A stretch of DNA of 64,000 bases from Alphaproteobacteria bacterium (GTDB taxonomy: Bacteria > Pseudomonadota > Alphaproteobacteria > DSM-16000 > Inquilinaceae), in assembly GCA_028281925.1 (NCBI GenBank), contig JANQIX010000057.1, forward strand, positions 1 through 64,000. Direction: 5' to 3'. Shown piece after piece: positions 17,263 to 26,086 of this stretch (the first letter of the stretch is position 1; the number at the start of each line of letters is the position of its first letter). Made by a program: the position numbers and the translations under genes. The notes beneath the pieces were generated by a model that was given only the letters and a program-made list of their open reading frames with translations, was not told the DNA's origin and did no database searches.

Positions 17263-18582
17263 CTAGAGCTTGCCGTCATCCTCGAAGGTGTAGGTCCAGT
17301 CTTCCAGCAGCTGGTCCAGGGCCTCTTGCGCCGTGCCTTCGTCGGCCACGACATAGTCGTGGACGCGCTTCTGCATCGCCTGCAGCAGCTCCGCATAGGT
17401 CGGCTCCTGCCAGAAGTCCTGCACCTGGCTCATCGCCACCAGGAAGTCACCGGCGAAGGGCTGGGAGTCCGGGAAGCTCGGGTCTTCCAAGACGGCGCGA
17501 TGGCAGGAATAACCGCCCAGTTCCCACCACTGCTGCTGGACATCCGGCTGGGCGAACCACTCGATGTATTCCAGCGCCTGGTCGATATTGTCGGAATAGC
17601 TGACGACCGAGATGCCTTGGCCGCCCAAGACCGACGCTTCGACATTCTGCGACGGATTGACGAAGAAGCCGGAGACGTCGCCGCCGACATTGTCGTCCTT
17701 CAGGATGCCGGGGAAGAAGGCGAACCAGTTCATCTGCATCGCCACCTGGCCCGAGCGGTAGGCGTCGAGGTTGGCGACCATGTACGCATCGGAATGCCCG
17801 GGCGGCGTGCAGCATTCATAGAGTTCCTTGTAGAACTCTAGCGCCTCCACGGCCTCCGGACTGTTGAGGTAGCCTTCCATGTCATAAGGCTGGTCGGGGT
17901 TGTCGTACTGCATGCCCCACGGATACATGGCCGAGGTCACGCCCATGGTGATGCCTTCCGAGCCGCGCTCCGAATAGATCGCCATGCCGTAGACGGTGAC
18001 GCCGTCGATCTCGCGGCCCTGGAAGAACCGGCCGATATCCATCAGCTGGTTCCAGTTCTCCGGAACGCCCAGGTCATAGCCGTATTCGGCGGCGAACGCC
18101 TCTTGCAGCTCAGGCCGCTCGAACCAGTCGCGGCGATAGACCCAGCCCAGCGCGTCACCCATGGCCGGCAGCGCCCAATACTGCGGCTCCCCCTTCGGCC
18201 AGGTGGAATACGCATAGACGGTCGCAGGCAGGAAATCGTCCATAGAGATCCCGCGCTCGTCGAAGAAGTCGTTCAGCTGCACATAGTGGCCATAGGTCGC
18301 CGACCCGCCCAGCCACTGGCTGTCGCCGATCATCAGGTCGCAGAGCTGGCCGCCGGAGTTCAGTTCATTCAGAAAGCGGTCGGCAAAATTCGTCCAGGGG
18401 ACGAACTCGAAATTCATTTCGATGCCGGTCTGTTCGGTGAAGTCCTTCGAGAGCTCCTGCAGCGCGTTGGCAGGATCCCATGCGGCCCAGCAGAGGGTCA
18501 GTTCGCCCTCTTGCGCTGCTGCGGGCTGGACCAGAGCCGCCAGCGTGGCGGCGGCAGACAGTATCGTCGCTTTACGAAACAC
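17263..18582 (-). CDS. carbohydrate-type ABC transporter substrate-binding protein
   Basis: 439 residues. An Ala-rich signal peptide is cleaved near AAAQEG (residue 24), then follows an extracellular solute-binding family 1 (UgpB-like) fold with LNSGGQLCDLMIGDSQWLG, ALPAMGDALGWVYRRDWF and LGGQGISVVSYSDN. It is the promoter-proximal gene of the operon. Fusion to a DHA-kinase operon suggests a short polyol or ketose (glycerol, dihydroxyacetone, erythrulose or similar), but the ligand cannot be read from the sequence. Confidence 0.9.
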   Translation of the reverse strand: MFRKATILSAAATLAALVQPAAAQEGELTLCWAAWDPANALQELSKDFTEQTGIEMNFEFVPWTNFADRFLNELNSGGQLCDLMIGDSQWLGGSATYGHYVQLNDFFDERGISMDDFLPATVYAYSTWPKGEPQYWALPAMGDALGWVYRRDWFERPELQEAFAAEYGYDLGVPENWNQLMDIGRFFQGREIDGVTVYGMAIYSERGSEGITMGVTSAMYPWGMQYDNPDQPYDMEGYLNSPEAVEALEFYKELYECCTPPGHSDAYMVANLDAYRSGQVAMQMNWFAFFPGILKDDNVGGDVSGFFVNPSQNVEASVLGGQGISVVSYSDNIDQALEYIEWFAQPDVQQQWWELGGYSCHRAVLEDPSFPDSQPFAGDFLVAMSQVQDFWQEPTYAELLQAMQKRVHDYVVADEGTAQEALDQLLEDWTYTFEDDGKL

Positions 18583-18961
18583 AGGCGTATCCTCCTTGCC
18601 GGTTCTTGATTGCGGATGCGGTGCGAAGTGTGCCGGACCATCCAGAGCGTTGGGGCCGCAGCCTTCGGGCGCCTCACCTCACAGGGAATGGATGTCGATC
18701 GGCCTCCGTGAATGGTTTATTTAACCGTCTCACTAAATTCACGAACTGTCAAGAAACCGCCGGCATGCGAGTGCGCTCATGCCGCATCATGCATGTTTCG
18801 GATCATTATTATAATATTATTGCCCTACTGCACGTGCGAAGGGATTTAGGTCGCGCGGACGGCCCAGGAAGTTCAGTTCTGTTTAGTTCAATAGATCGCC
18901 GTCTCGCAGTTGCCGGACAGCGGCTTGACCGGCTCCGGCGCGGCTCGGATGCCGCGAACCG
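18583..18961 (-). promoter_or_regulatory. promoter region of the ABC/dha operon
   Basis: 379 bp without a gene. It contains the AT-rich run 18795-18815 (ttattataatattattg) with TATAAT-like hexamers on both strands, likely part of the operon promoter on the minus strand. A short inverted repeat (ggcatg...catgcc) lies near 18762-18783. No strong long operator is visible. Confidence 0.35.
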
Positions 18962-19513
18962 TCACGTCGAATAGGGGCTGTGCGGGTCTTCCAGATAGGG
19001 CGGGCGTTCGCCCGTCAGCTCACCCACGCCGGTCAGCAGATACCCGGCATGGCCCAGACGCTTGCGGTCTTCGTCGGACAGCGCCATGAACTCTGCACGT
19101 TCCGCCTCGCTGGGCCGGATGGTCGCGGCGAAATCTTTGACCACGGCGCGGGCTTTCTGCTGGGCGTCGAGGAACGAGGCCGGCTCGTCAACAGTCACGA
19201 CCACCGTCGTGTGCTTGTCTTCGTGCAGCACATGCAGGGCGGCGTGGATTTCCGCAGTCCAGCGGCCGTCTTTCAGGGCCGTTTCGACCTTCAGCGGGCT
19301 CATCGCCTGATCGGCCCAGTGCTCCAGCATGGCCGCCACGCCGGCGCGTTCCGCCAGCACGGCCGCCTTCACCAGCTTGGGGTCTGCCGAAGGGATCTGC
19401 GTTCGCGTGGTCACCGGCCCGTCGGTGAAATGCAGGGTCAGGGTGACAACGCCTTCCTCCTCTCGCCCCCCTTCCAGGACGGCTTGGGCGCTGACCTCAT
19501 AGCTGAGCGGCAT
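18962..19513 (-). CDS. conserved hypothetical protein, 183 aa
   Basis: Soluble, acidic, no signal peptide or membrane segment. Start ATG 19513 (MPLSYEVSAQAVLEGG). The first half looks mostly beta (VVTLTLHFTDGPVTTRTQI) and the second half helical and charged (ALSDEDRKRLGHAGYLL). No catalytic motif is recognised. It is divergent from the glutamate decarboxylase gene with about 190 bp between starts. Codon use matches neighbours, supporting a real gene. Confidence 0.65.
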   Translation of the reverse strand: MPLSYEVSAQAVLEGGREEEGVVTLTLHFTDGPVTTRTQIPSADPKLVKAAVLAERAGVAAMLEHWADQAMSPLKVETALKDGRWTAEIHAALHVLHEDKHTTVVVTVDEPASFLDAQQKARAVVKDFAATIRPSEAERAEFMALSDEDRKRLGHAGYLLTGVGELTGERPPYLEDPHSPYST

Positions 19514-19704
19514 GAACGGGATCCCCCAGGTGTCGTCGGCGGCCGGTCCGCCACGGGTGCGGGCGGCATACTATCCCGCAAGGCGCGGGTGGGCCACGAC
19601 TTCGCTCGCCCGATCTGATGCAATCTTTAAGGGAATCTTGACCGAGCGGCGTCATGCCGGCAACGACCGACGATCCGCTCCCGCACCCCGGAGGGCCCGA
19701 CACC

Positions 19705-21102
19705 ATGCCTCTGCACACCAAGCGCGATATCCGCGACAGCCTGCTCGACGATGTCTACGCCTCCACCGATCTGGCAGTAGGGCTACCGAAATACCGGTTC
19801 CCCGAAGGCGAGCATGACCCGCGCCACGTCTACAGCCTCGTCCATGACGAGCTGATGCTGGACGGCAACTCCCGCCAGAACATGGCGACGTTCTGCAGCA
19901 CCTGGCTGGAGCCCGAGGTGCACGCGCTGATGAACGAGTGCATCGACAAGAACATGGTGGATAAGGACGAATACCCCCAGACGGCGGAGTTGGAGGCGCG
20001 CTGCGTCCACATGCTGGCGGATCTCTGGAATGCGCCGCATGCCGCCGACACCGTCGGATGCTCCACCACCGGCTCCAGCGAGGCGGCGATGCTGGGCGGC
20101 ATGGCGCTGCTGCGCCGTTGGCGAGCGCGGTGCCAAGCTGCCGGTCGGCCCGCCGACCGGCCCAACCTGGTGACCGGCCCGGTGCAGGTCTGCTGGCACA
20201 AATTCGCGCGCTATTGGGATGTGGAGCTGCGCGAGATCCCCATGCAGGGCGAACGCCTGATCATGACAGCCGAAGAGGCCGTTCGCCGTTGCGACGAGAA
20301 CACGATCGGCGTGGTACCGACACTGGGCGTCACCTTCACCGGCCAGTTCGAGCCCGTGAAGGCGCTCAGCGACGCATTGGACCGGTTGCAGAGCGAGAGC
20401 GGACTCGACATTCCCATCCATGTCGACGGGGCCAGCGGCGCCTTCCTGGCTCCGTTCTGCGAACCCGATCTGCCGTGGGACTTCCGCCTGACCCGGGTGA
20501 AGTCGATCAATGCCTCAGGCCACAAATTCGGGCTCTCGCCCTTGGGCGTTGGCTGGATTCTCTGGCGGGAACAGGAAGACCTGCCGGAGGAGCTGGTCTT
20601 CCGCGTCAACTACCTGGGCGGCGACATGCCCTGCTTTGCCCTGAATTTCTCCCGCCCCGGCGGCCAGATCGTGGCGCAGTATTACAACTTCCTCCGCCTG
20701 GGGCGTGAAGGCTACGCCAAGATCCATGGGGCCTGCTACGACACGGCCCGTTTCCTGGCAACGAAGATCGCGGAATTGGGCCCGTTCGACATTCTCTATG
20801 GCGGCGAGCCGGGCGGTATTCCTTGCGTGTCATGGCGGCTGAGCCCCGGCGCAGACCCCGGCTTCACGCTGTTCGACTTCGCCGACCGCCTGCGCACGTG
20901 CGGCTGGCTGGTGCCCGCCTACACCCTGCCGCCGGAGCGCGAGGACCTGGCGATCCAGCGCATCCTGGTGCGCCACGGTACGAGCCGCGATCTTGCCAGC
21001 CTGCTCGTCGCCGATATGCGTCGCGCCCTCGCCCAACTGGAAAAGCATCCGCCAAGCGAGCCACTTTCGGAGGCCGAAGCCGGCGGCTTCCGGCACGGTT
21101 GA
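19705..21102 (+). CDS. gadB: glutamate decarboxylase
   Basis: 465 residues from ATG 19705 ([15 protein letters not shown]), preceded by ggaggg (19690-19695); ATG 19654 in frame lacks a good ribosome site. PLP-dependent group II decarboxylase: [17 protein letters not shown] binds the cofactor phosphate, VDGASGAF holds the pyridine-ring Asp, and NASGHKFG contains the Schiff-base Lys. Length matches bacterial GadB (about 466). It converts glutamate to GABA, consuming a proton. No GadC antiporter is nearby, so acid resistance cannot be assumed. Confidence 0.95.
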   Translation: MPLHTKRDIRDSLLDDVYASTDLAVGLPKYRFPEGEHDPRHVYSLVHDELMLDGNSRQNMATFCSTWLEPEVHALMNECIDKNMVDKDEYPQTAELEARCVHMLADLWNAPHAADTVGCSTTGSSEAAMLGGMALLRRWRARCQAAGRPADRPNLVTGPVQVCWHKFARYWDVELREIPMQGERLIMTAEEAVRRCDENTIGVVPTLGVTFTGQFEPVKALSDALDRLQSESGLDIPIHVDGASGAFLAPFCEPDLPWDFRLTRVKSINASGHKFGLSPLGVGWILWREQEDLPEELVFRVNYLGGDMPCFALNFSRPGGQIVAQYYNFLRLGREGYAKIHGACYDTARFLATKIAELGPFDILYGGEPGGIPCVSWRLSPGADPGFTLFDFADRLRTCGWLVPAYTLPPEREDLAIQRILVRHGTSRDLASLLVADMRRALAQLEKHPPSEPLSEAEAGGFRHG

Positions 21103-21123
21103 GACGCGGGCACGAGCCCCAAC

Positions 21124-22407
21124 TCAGCTCCCTTCCAGTGTGAACATCACCCGATCAAATTGCCGCGCTGCTAGGTCCTCTTTTGAGATCCAAAACTGAA
21201 GGACACCGGTTTCCGCCCACATTGCCAACATCCCGTAATCCGTCGTCAGCTGAAGCAGAAGGACATCGTCCCTGTGCTCGTGTTCGAAAACGCTGCACTG
21301 CATCGGCGAGCTCTCGCCAAGCATCTGGTGTCGGCCGAAGTTGGGGTTGAGAAGCGAACGACACTTGGCCAGAACGTCCCTTGGGATCAGACGGCTGCGA
21401 TCGTGGCGCGCGTCCACCAACACAGCGATGCCATCCATAGTGATCTTCGCAAGCTCCCAATCCTGTTTGAGTGACCGAGTGTGGAGTTGAAATACCTCGG
21501 CGAGACTTCGAGCTGGCCCCGGTCCACTCATATACCGTCCGTACTTTTCCCTGAGCAGCCATCGGCGAAACTCGGCGGCGTCGACCGGATCCATCGGTGT
21601 GTCGGGGCCGGCACGCTCGGCGCGCTCCAGCCAGCCGTCCCAGCCTGGAAGAAGGTCTTTGGACCGCAGGTAAGTCCTCTGCTTGTGGATCACAAATTCG
21701 GCGAGGGCCCATGCCCAGGGCCAGCCGGTTTCGGAGGTGCCCACGTCCGTTGGAAATGATCCGATGATTTCCGGCAATCCAAGGGCACTAATGTCGCAGC
21801 CGAACCTGTCCTCCCTATCGCCGAGCTTCTCACTGATATAGTTGTAGAGGGCATTCTCCAAGCAGTCATCCTGGCGCGGGTAGCGCACGCTTTCGATCAG
21901 GCGCGGCTCGATCCGAAATTTCGGAAGAATACAGCGTTGCGGCTCTTTCGGCCCGAAATCGGATTGGAAATGGAACGTGTACCCGCCACAGATGTAGCGG
22001 GGATGGGTGGAGTCATCGCCCAACACTGCCAGCCCGTCGGGTATGGGTGATTCCCGCTCTTGCACGTCGCGACTGACTGGCGCGTAGAGGACCGCGATCG
22101 GAGCGCCCCCCCGATCCATGTCGATAGCCATATCAACGAAGAAGAACAGGACACCATCGCGAGGCAGCGGGCTGCCAGGTGGGTGCGGCAGGGTCGACAG
22201 GTCGATCTGGCCGACGAAGGTTGCGGGCAAGCCATCCACATCCCGCAGCCATTCCATGCCGTCCGGCAGGGTCGGCGCGCCACCGAGGAAGCTTCGCCCG
22301 ACGGGACCGTCTGGAAACTGCCGCTTCAGCTCGATGGCCGGCACACTGTACCTGCGGACCCATTCGGCGAACTCTGCCTCGAACTGCTGCTCTTTAGCAT
22401 TCGCCAT
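21124..22407 (-). CDS. DUF1963 (YwqG-like) protein, intact copy
   Basis: 427 residues from ATG 22407 (MANAKEQQFEAEFAEW). The DUF1963 signature runs RSFLGGAPTLPDGMEWL, then FVGQIDLSTLPHPP and LPRDGVLFFFVD (residues about 35-105). A C-terminal repetition of the fold includes LLLQLTTDYGMLAMWAETG and LQFWISKEDLAA. Function of this family is not established; it is often found in proteins linked to polymorphic toxin or immunity contexts. A tandem paralog lies immediately upstream on the same strand and is interrupted by an in-frame stop. Confidence 0.88.
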   Translation of the reverse strand: MANAKEQQFEAEFAEWVRRYSVPAIELKRQFPDGPVGRSFLGGAPTLPDGMEWLRDVDGLPATFVGQIDLSTLPHPPGSPLPRDGVLFFFVDMAIDMDRGGAPIAVLYAPVSRDVQERESPIPDGLAVLGDDSTHPRYICGGYTFHFQSDFGPKEPQRCILPKFRIEPRLIESVRYPRQDDCLENALYNYISEKLGDREDRFGCDISALGLPEIIGSFPTDVGTSETGWPWAWALAEFVIHKQRTYLRSKDLLPGWDGWLERAERAGPDTPMDPVDAAEFRRWLLREKYGRYMSGPGPARSLAEVFQLHTRSLKQDWELAKITMDGIAVLVDARHDRSRLIPRDVLAKCRSLLNPNFGRHQMLGESSPMQCSVFEHEHRDDVLLLQLTTDYGMLAMWAETGVLQFWISKEDLAARQFDRVMFTLEGS

Positions 22408-22484
22408 TTTCAGCCATTCCGGGTTCGATGGAGGAGAGATGCACAGAAGAGCATGCGGGCCGACAATCCGACGCCGGCGCGAGA

Positions 22485-23774
22485 TCAGCCACCCTCCAGC
22501 GTGAACGTCACGCGGTCGAAGCGTCGGGCGGCCAGATCCTCCCCGCTTATCCAGAACTGCAGGCCGCCGACATCCGCCCACATTGCCAGCATTCCATAAT
22601 CACTCATCAACTGGAGCAGCAGGATATCGTCCTGATGCTCCTCCACGCTGGTCTGGATCGGACTGCCCCACCCAAGCATCTGGTGACGGCCACCAGTGGG
22701 ATTCAGCAATGACCCGCAATTGGACAGGACGTCCTTGGGAATGAGGTGACTGCGATCGTCTCGCGCGTCCAAAAGCACGGCTATGCCATCCATGGTGATC
22801 TTCCCAAGCTCCCAATCCTGCTTGAATGTCTTGTTGCGGAGCTGAAAATACTCATGGATGTTTCGGGTCACCCCTGGTCTCTTCACGCGCCGCTCGTACT
22901 TCTCCCTGAGCAACCACTGTCGGAACTCGGCCGCGTCGGCCGCACCGATGGGCGCATCCGGTCCAGCACGCCTTGCGCGCTGCAACCAATCCTCCGATCC
23001 GGGCGCTCTCTCGGCGGATGGGTCGTGCTTGGTGCCCAGAAAGGTGCCCAGTTTGTGAATCACATGCTCGACAAGGGCCCATGCCCAGGGCCAGCCCGTC
23101 CGGGAGACGCCGATGTCTTCGGCGGCCGTGCCGACGACTTCCGGTAATCCGAACACCGAGAGATCGAAGCCGAACCTGGCTTCGCCAGCCCTTATTCTGT
23201 CGGCGATGTAGAGGCCGAGAGCGTGGTCCAAGCGATCGGCATCCGAAGGGTAGCGCACGCTCTCGATCAGGTGCGGCTTGATCCGGAACTTGGGAAACAG
23301 ACAGCGTCGCGCCTACCCCGGTCCGAAATCGACATTGTGGTTGAACGTGTATCCGCCGCCTACATGGCGAGGGTCGGACACCTGGCCGAAACGGGGCAGC
23401 CCTTCAGCCACCGGCGTCTCGCGGTCAGGAACGGCGCGGCTTTCGGGCGCATACAGCACCTGTGTGGAGCCACCGCCATAGTCGTTGCCTTTGAGCGCAT
23501 CAAAGAAGAAGAACAAGACGCCGTCGCGGGGCAAGGGGCTGTCGAGGGGCTGCGGCAGAGTCGAAAGGTCGATCTGACCGAGGAAGGTCATGGGCACGCC
23601 GTCTGCATCCCGCAGCCACTTCATGCCGTCCGGCAAGGTCGGCACACCGCCCAGGAAGCTGCGCCCGGCGGGACCGTCGGGAAACTGCCGCTTTAGCTCA
23701 ATGGCCGGCGCGCTGTGCCTGCGGACCCAATTGGCGAACTCTGCCTCGAACTGCTGCTCTTCAGCGTCTACCAT
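22485..23774 (-). pseudogene. DUF1963 protein, second tandem copy, amber stop at 23313-23315
   Basis: Starts ATG 23774 (MVDAEEQQFEAEFANW) after a cggagggg ribosome site and aligns along its whole length with the intact copy. At 23313-23315 the frame has TAG, then continues in the same frame as ARRCLFPKFRIKPHLIESVR, matching CILPKFRIEPRLIESVR of the paralog. The stop falls where the paralog has Glu (FGPKEPQRC versus FGPG-stop-ARRC), consistent with one GAG to TAG change. Total length (429 codons plus stop) equals the paralog's, so nothing else is lost. It is a recent nonsense mutation, a sequencing error or a readthrough site; neighbouring genes also end with TAG, arguing against recoding. Confidence 0.85.
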
Positions 23775-23969
23775 TCTCGAACCCCTCCGTTCCGAAGTTC
23801 CTGAGCCACGCGTCTGCGACACTGTGCCGGAAACTTGGCATCGGCCACCTTCCCCGTCCCCCTTATGGGCGAGGCGCCGAGAGGTCGAAGCGCCAGGTTC
23901 GCATACACCCTATGGGTATAAGAACCGTAAAGCAGATCGCCTTTTGAGATTAAGAGGCTTCACGAAGCA

Positions 23970-24311
23970 CTAGCCGGAGAACTGGTCGTACGCCTCCAGC
24001 GCCTGGGCGCCGTACACCATGGACGGGCCGCCGCCCATGTAGATGGCCATGCCAATGGTCTCCAGCACCTCTTCCCGCGTCGCGCCTTGCCGGACGGCGG
24101 CGTGGACGTGGAAGCCGACGCAGCCGTCGCAGCGGATGGCGATGGAAATGGCGGTGGCGATCAACTCTTTGGTCTTGGTGTCCAGCGCCCCTTCCGCCGT
24201 GGCCGCTGCGGCCAGGGCGGCGAAGGCCTTGGCCGTTTCTGGAATGCCCTTGCGCTCCGTCGCCATCGCGTCAGAAAGCGTCTTGGTCAAAGCCTGCCAG
24301 TCTTTGTGCAT
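23970..24311 (-). CDS. AhpD-like carboxymuconolactone decarboxylase family protein
   Basis: 113 residues, all helical. The CMD/AhpD motif appears as ELIATAISIAIRCDGCVGFH with both redox cysteines (CDGC) and the following His, as in alkylhydroperoxidases that use a CxxC pair. The typical C-terminal segment ATREEVLETIGMAIYMGG follows. It likely works as a small thiol-dependent peroxidase or reductase in the cytoplasm. It stands alone, 195 bp from the broken DUF1963 gene. Between them (23830-23900) is a short repeat-like stretch (ccccttatgggcgagg). Confidence 0.9.
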   Translation of the reverse strand: MHKDWQALTKTLSDAMATERKGIPETAKAFAALAAAATAEGALDTKTKELIATAISIAIRCDGCVGFHVHAAVRQGATREEVLETIGMAIYMGGGPSMVYGAQALEAYDQFSG

Positions 24312-24496
24312 GTCCGTCCCCTGGGAACACCGTAATGCCTGATGGACTCCAGTCCATCTCGATGACCGTCATAGGAGACTCGCATAGACTCTAAGTCATT
24401 GATGCAGAGCAGTAATTTCTATCGGAGCCAGTCGATTTCGTATTCTCGCCGAATCCGATCAGGTCGATCGACCGGCCCCGGTTCCGTTGGGGCAGC

Positions 24497-24781
24497 TCAT
24501 TCCAGCCGTTCCGGCCAGCGCCGCCGGCCGTGAAGAACACGAAGCACCTGGATCGTTTCGTCCTGAAGGCGATAGGCGACGACAAACGGCTTCAATACAA
24601 GCTCGCGAGAGCCCGGCACGCGGCCCAGCCGCCCGGACTCGGGAAACACCGTGAGGGTGCCGACCACGGTCCGCCGCAAATGTAAGACTACGCTTGCCGC
24701 AACTTCCGGATCGTCAAGGGCTATGAACTCGTAAGCGTCGACAAGGTCGACAGCCGCGCTGTCGGTCCAGACAACGCGCAT
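24497..24781 (-). CDS. parE: ParE/RelE-family toxin
   Basis: 94 residues from ATG 24781 (MRVVWTDSAAVDLVDAYEF). The RelE/ParE fold shows an N-terminal helix pair, FPESGRLGRVPGSRELVL and the C-terminal VLRVLHGRRRWPERL strand typical of ParE toxins. The antitoxin stop lies 2 bp upstream, the usual antitoxin-toxin order. ParE toxins poison DNA gyrase; RelE relatives cleave mRNA. The sequence points to ParE, but the target is unproven. Confidence 0.9.
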   Translation of the reverse strand: MRVVWTDSAAVDLVDAYEFIALDDPEVAASVVLHLRRTVVGTLTVFPESGRLGRVPGSRELVLKPFVVAYRLQDETIQVLRVLHGRRRWPERLE

Positions 24782-24783
24782 GC

Positions 24784-25059
24784 CTACGTGGTGCGTCGAG
24801 CGCGCGGCAGCGGCAGTTTGTCTTTGGTGCCCAGGCTTTCCACCCATGCCTGGATCTCTTCGTCCGACACGAACAGCCCGGCGTCAGCCTCGGCCATACC
24901 CTTCCTGATCGCGTCGGCATGCCACTTCTGGGTGGCCAGATAGTCGGCCAACGCCTCATGCGCCAACTCTTCTTCAGACCGACCGGTGGCTTTCGCCAGG
25001 TCTGCCAATGCAGCCTCTTCCTCGGGTCGCAATCTCACGACGCCCATGCGATTCCCCAT
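24784..25059 (-). CDS. parD: ParD/RHH-type antitoxin
   Basis: 91 residues; a second start at 25047 (MGVVRLRPEEEAAL) gives 87. The N-terminus fits a ribbon-helix-helix DNA-binding fold (VVRLRPEEEAALADLAKATG). The C-terminal part has the ADAIRKGMAEADAG segment seen in ParD antitoxins that embrace the toxin. Such antitoxins repress their own operon; the 90 bp upstream (25060-25149) should hold the promoter and operator, but no clear palindrome was seen. Confidence 0.88.
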   Translation of the reverse strand: MGNRMGVVRLRPEEEAALADLAKATGRSEEELAHEALADYLATQKWHADAIRKGMAEADAGLFVSDEEIQAWVESLGTKDKLPLPRARRTT

Positions 25060-25149
25060 CCTTGACCGATCGGCACATAGTCAGACTAAAGCAATTCGCC
25101 CAATCACGGAAAAGATCTGCCGCCATGTGGCGTATCGGTCTTGCTGCCG

Positions 25150-25992
25150 CTACTCCACCGTCACGGACACCGCCGCTTCGACTGGCTGACCGTTGTGGCC
25201 GTAGGTGCGGTGGTCGTTGGCGTTCAGGCTGACGCTGAGCGTGCGGTCGCCGGACGGCAGCGCCGGGATGTGGAACCAGGGGCCGTAGAGGCGGGCGAGC
25301 TTGTTCCCATCGACATAGAGATGGGCGTGGCCCTCACCCACCACATGGTCGCCGTTCACGCGTTCCGGAGCGAAGGTGAAATGCTCGGTCATTAGATGCA
25401 AGTTCCAGCCGCCGCCTGGATCGGGAGAGAGATGCACCATTATGGTGGGCACTTCCGCTCCGTCCGGCACGTCTACCAGCTCGTCATGGGCGTGCAGATG
25501 TTCGCCACCCCCTGCGGAGCCTGCGGTGTGCTGGTGATGCATATGGCTCTCGGCACCCGGTGCGTCGGCTGCGGCCAGGGCTGTCGCTTCGACCGCAATC
25601 TCGCCGGCGCGCTCGAGGGTCAGCGTCATCGGCACGGTCGTTCCAACAGCTATGGCCCCATCCAGCCCTTCCAGCAGCACGTGCACGCCCTCGGGCGTGA
25701 GCGAGAGGATCGATCCGGCATCGATCACCGGTCCGGCATCACTCGCCGCTGCCTCGTCATGGCTATGCAGGCTGATACTGCTCGCGCCCGGCACGGCGAC
25801 GGAGAGAAGGCGGTCCGATGCGGTGCCGGCATTGTGCACCAGCATATAGGCAAGCGCGCTCTCGCCGTCCGTCGCCACCACGATGCGCGCGTCATGCGCC
25901 GTGATGCGCGAAGACTGCAGGGAGGTCACCAGGGCCAGCCCCACACCCAGGGTCACCACCGCCGCGACACCGATCAGGACCAGCCTGTTCAT
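25150..25992 (-). CDS. PCuAC-like periplasmic protein with His-rich insert
   Basis: 280 residues with an N-terminal membrane anchor or signal (RLVLIGVAAVVTLGVGLAL). Residues 35-140 match the PCuAC copper chaperone fold (YMLVHNAGTASDRLLS, LHSHDEA, LTPEGVHVLLEGL). Two His positions persist, but the paired Met ligands of canonical PCuAC (MxM after the first His, and HxM later) are missing. A His-rich insert (HMHHQH, then EHLHAHDEL) follows at about 150-172. The C-terminal domain contains GEGHAHLYVDGNKLARLYGP. Metal binding through His is likely; copper specificity is uncertain. Divergent from the membrane protein at 26087. Confidence 0.75.
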   Translation of the reverse strand: MNRLVLIGVAAVVTLGVGLALVTSLQSSRITAHDARIVVATDGESALAYMLVHNAGTASDRLLSVAVPGASSISLHSHDEAAASDAGPVIDAGSILSLTPEGVHVLLEGLDGAIAVGTTVPMTLTLERAGEIAVEATALAAADAPGAESHMHHQHTAGSAGGGEHLHAHDELVDVPDGAEVPTIMVHLSPDPGGGWNLHLMTEHFTFAPERVNGDHVVGEGHAHLYVDGNKLARLYGPWFHIPALPSGDRTLSVSLNANDHRTYGHNGQPVEAAVSVTVE

Positions 25993-26086
25993 GCCCTTCC
26001 CCTCTGTCGTCCACCCGGTGCGCGGCGCTCAGCCGCCTTGCCGCGGGACACTGTCTCGCCGACACTGCGTCGCCTTTCCGTAATTC

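Noticed and set aside
17005..17841. Plus-strand frame reading through the repeat into the binding-protein gene
   Set aside because: It is antisense to the solute-binding protein and begins inside the repeat arm.
23313..23315. TAG as a recoded (pyrrolysine-type) codon
   Set aside because: Other genes here, such as the ATPase ending at 12717 and the ParD-like gene, use TAG as a normal stop, and the family has no reason for an unusual residue at this site.
24391..24585. Small minus-strand frame after the ParE toxin
   Set aside because: Overlaps the toxin gene in another frame, with no ribosome site.
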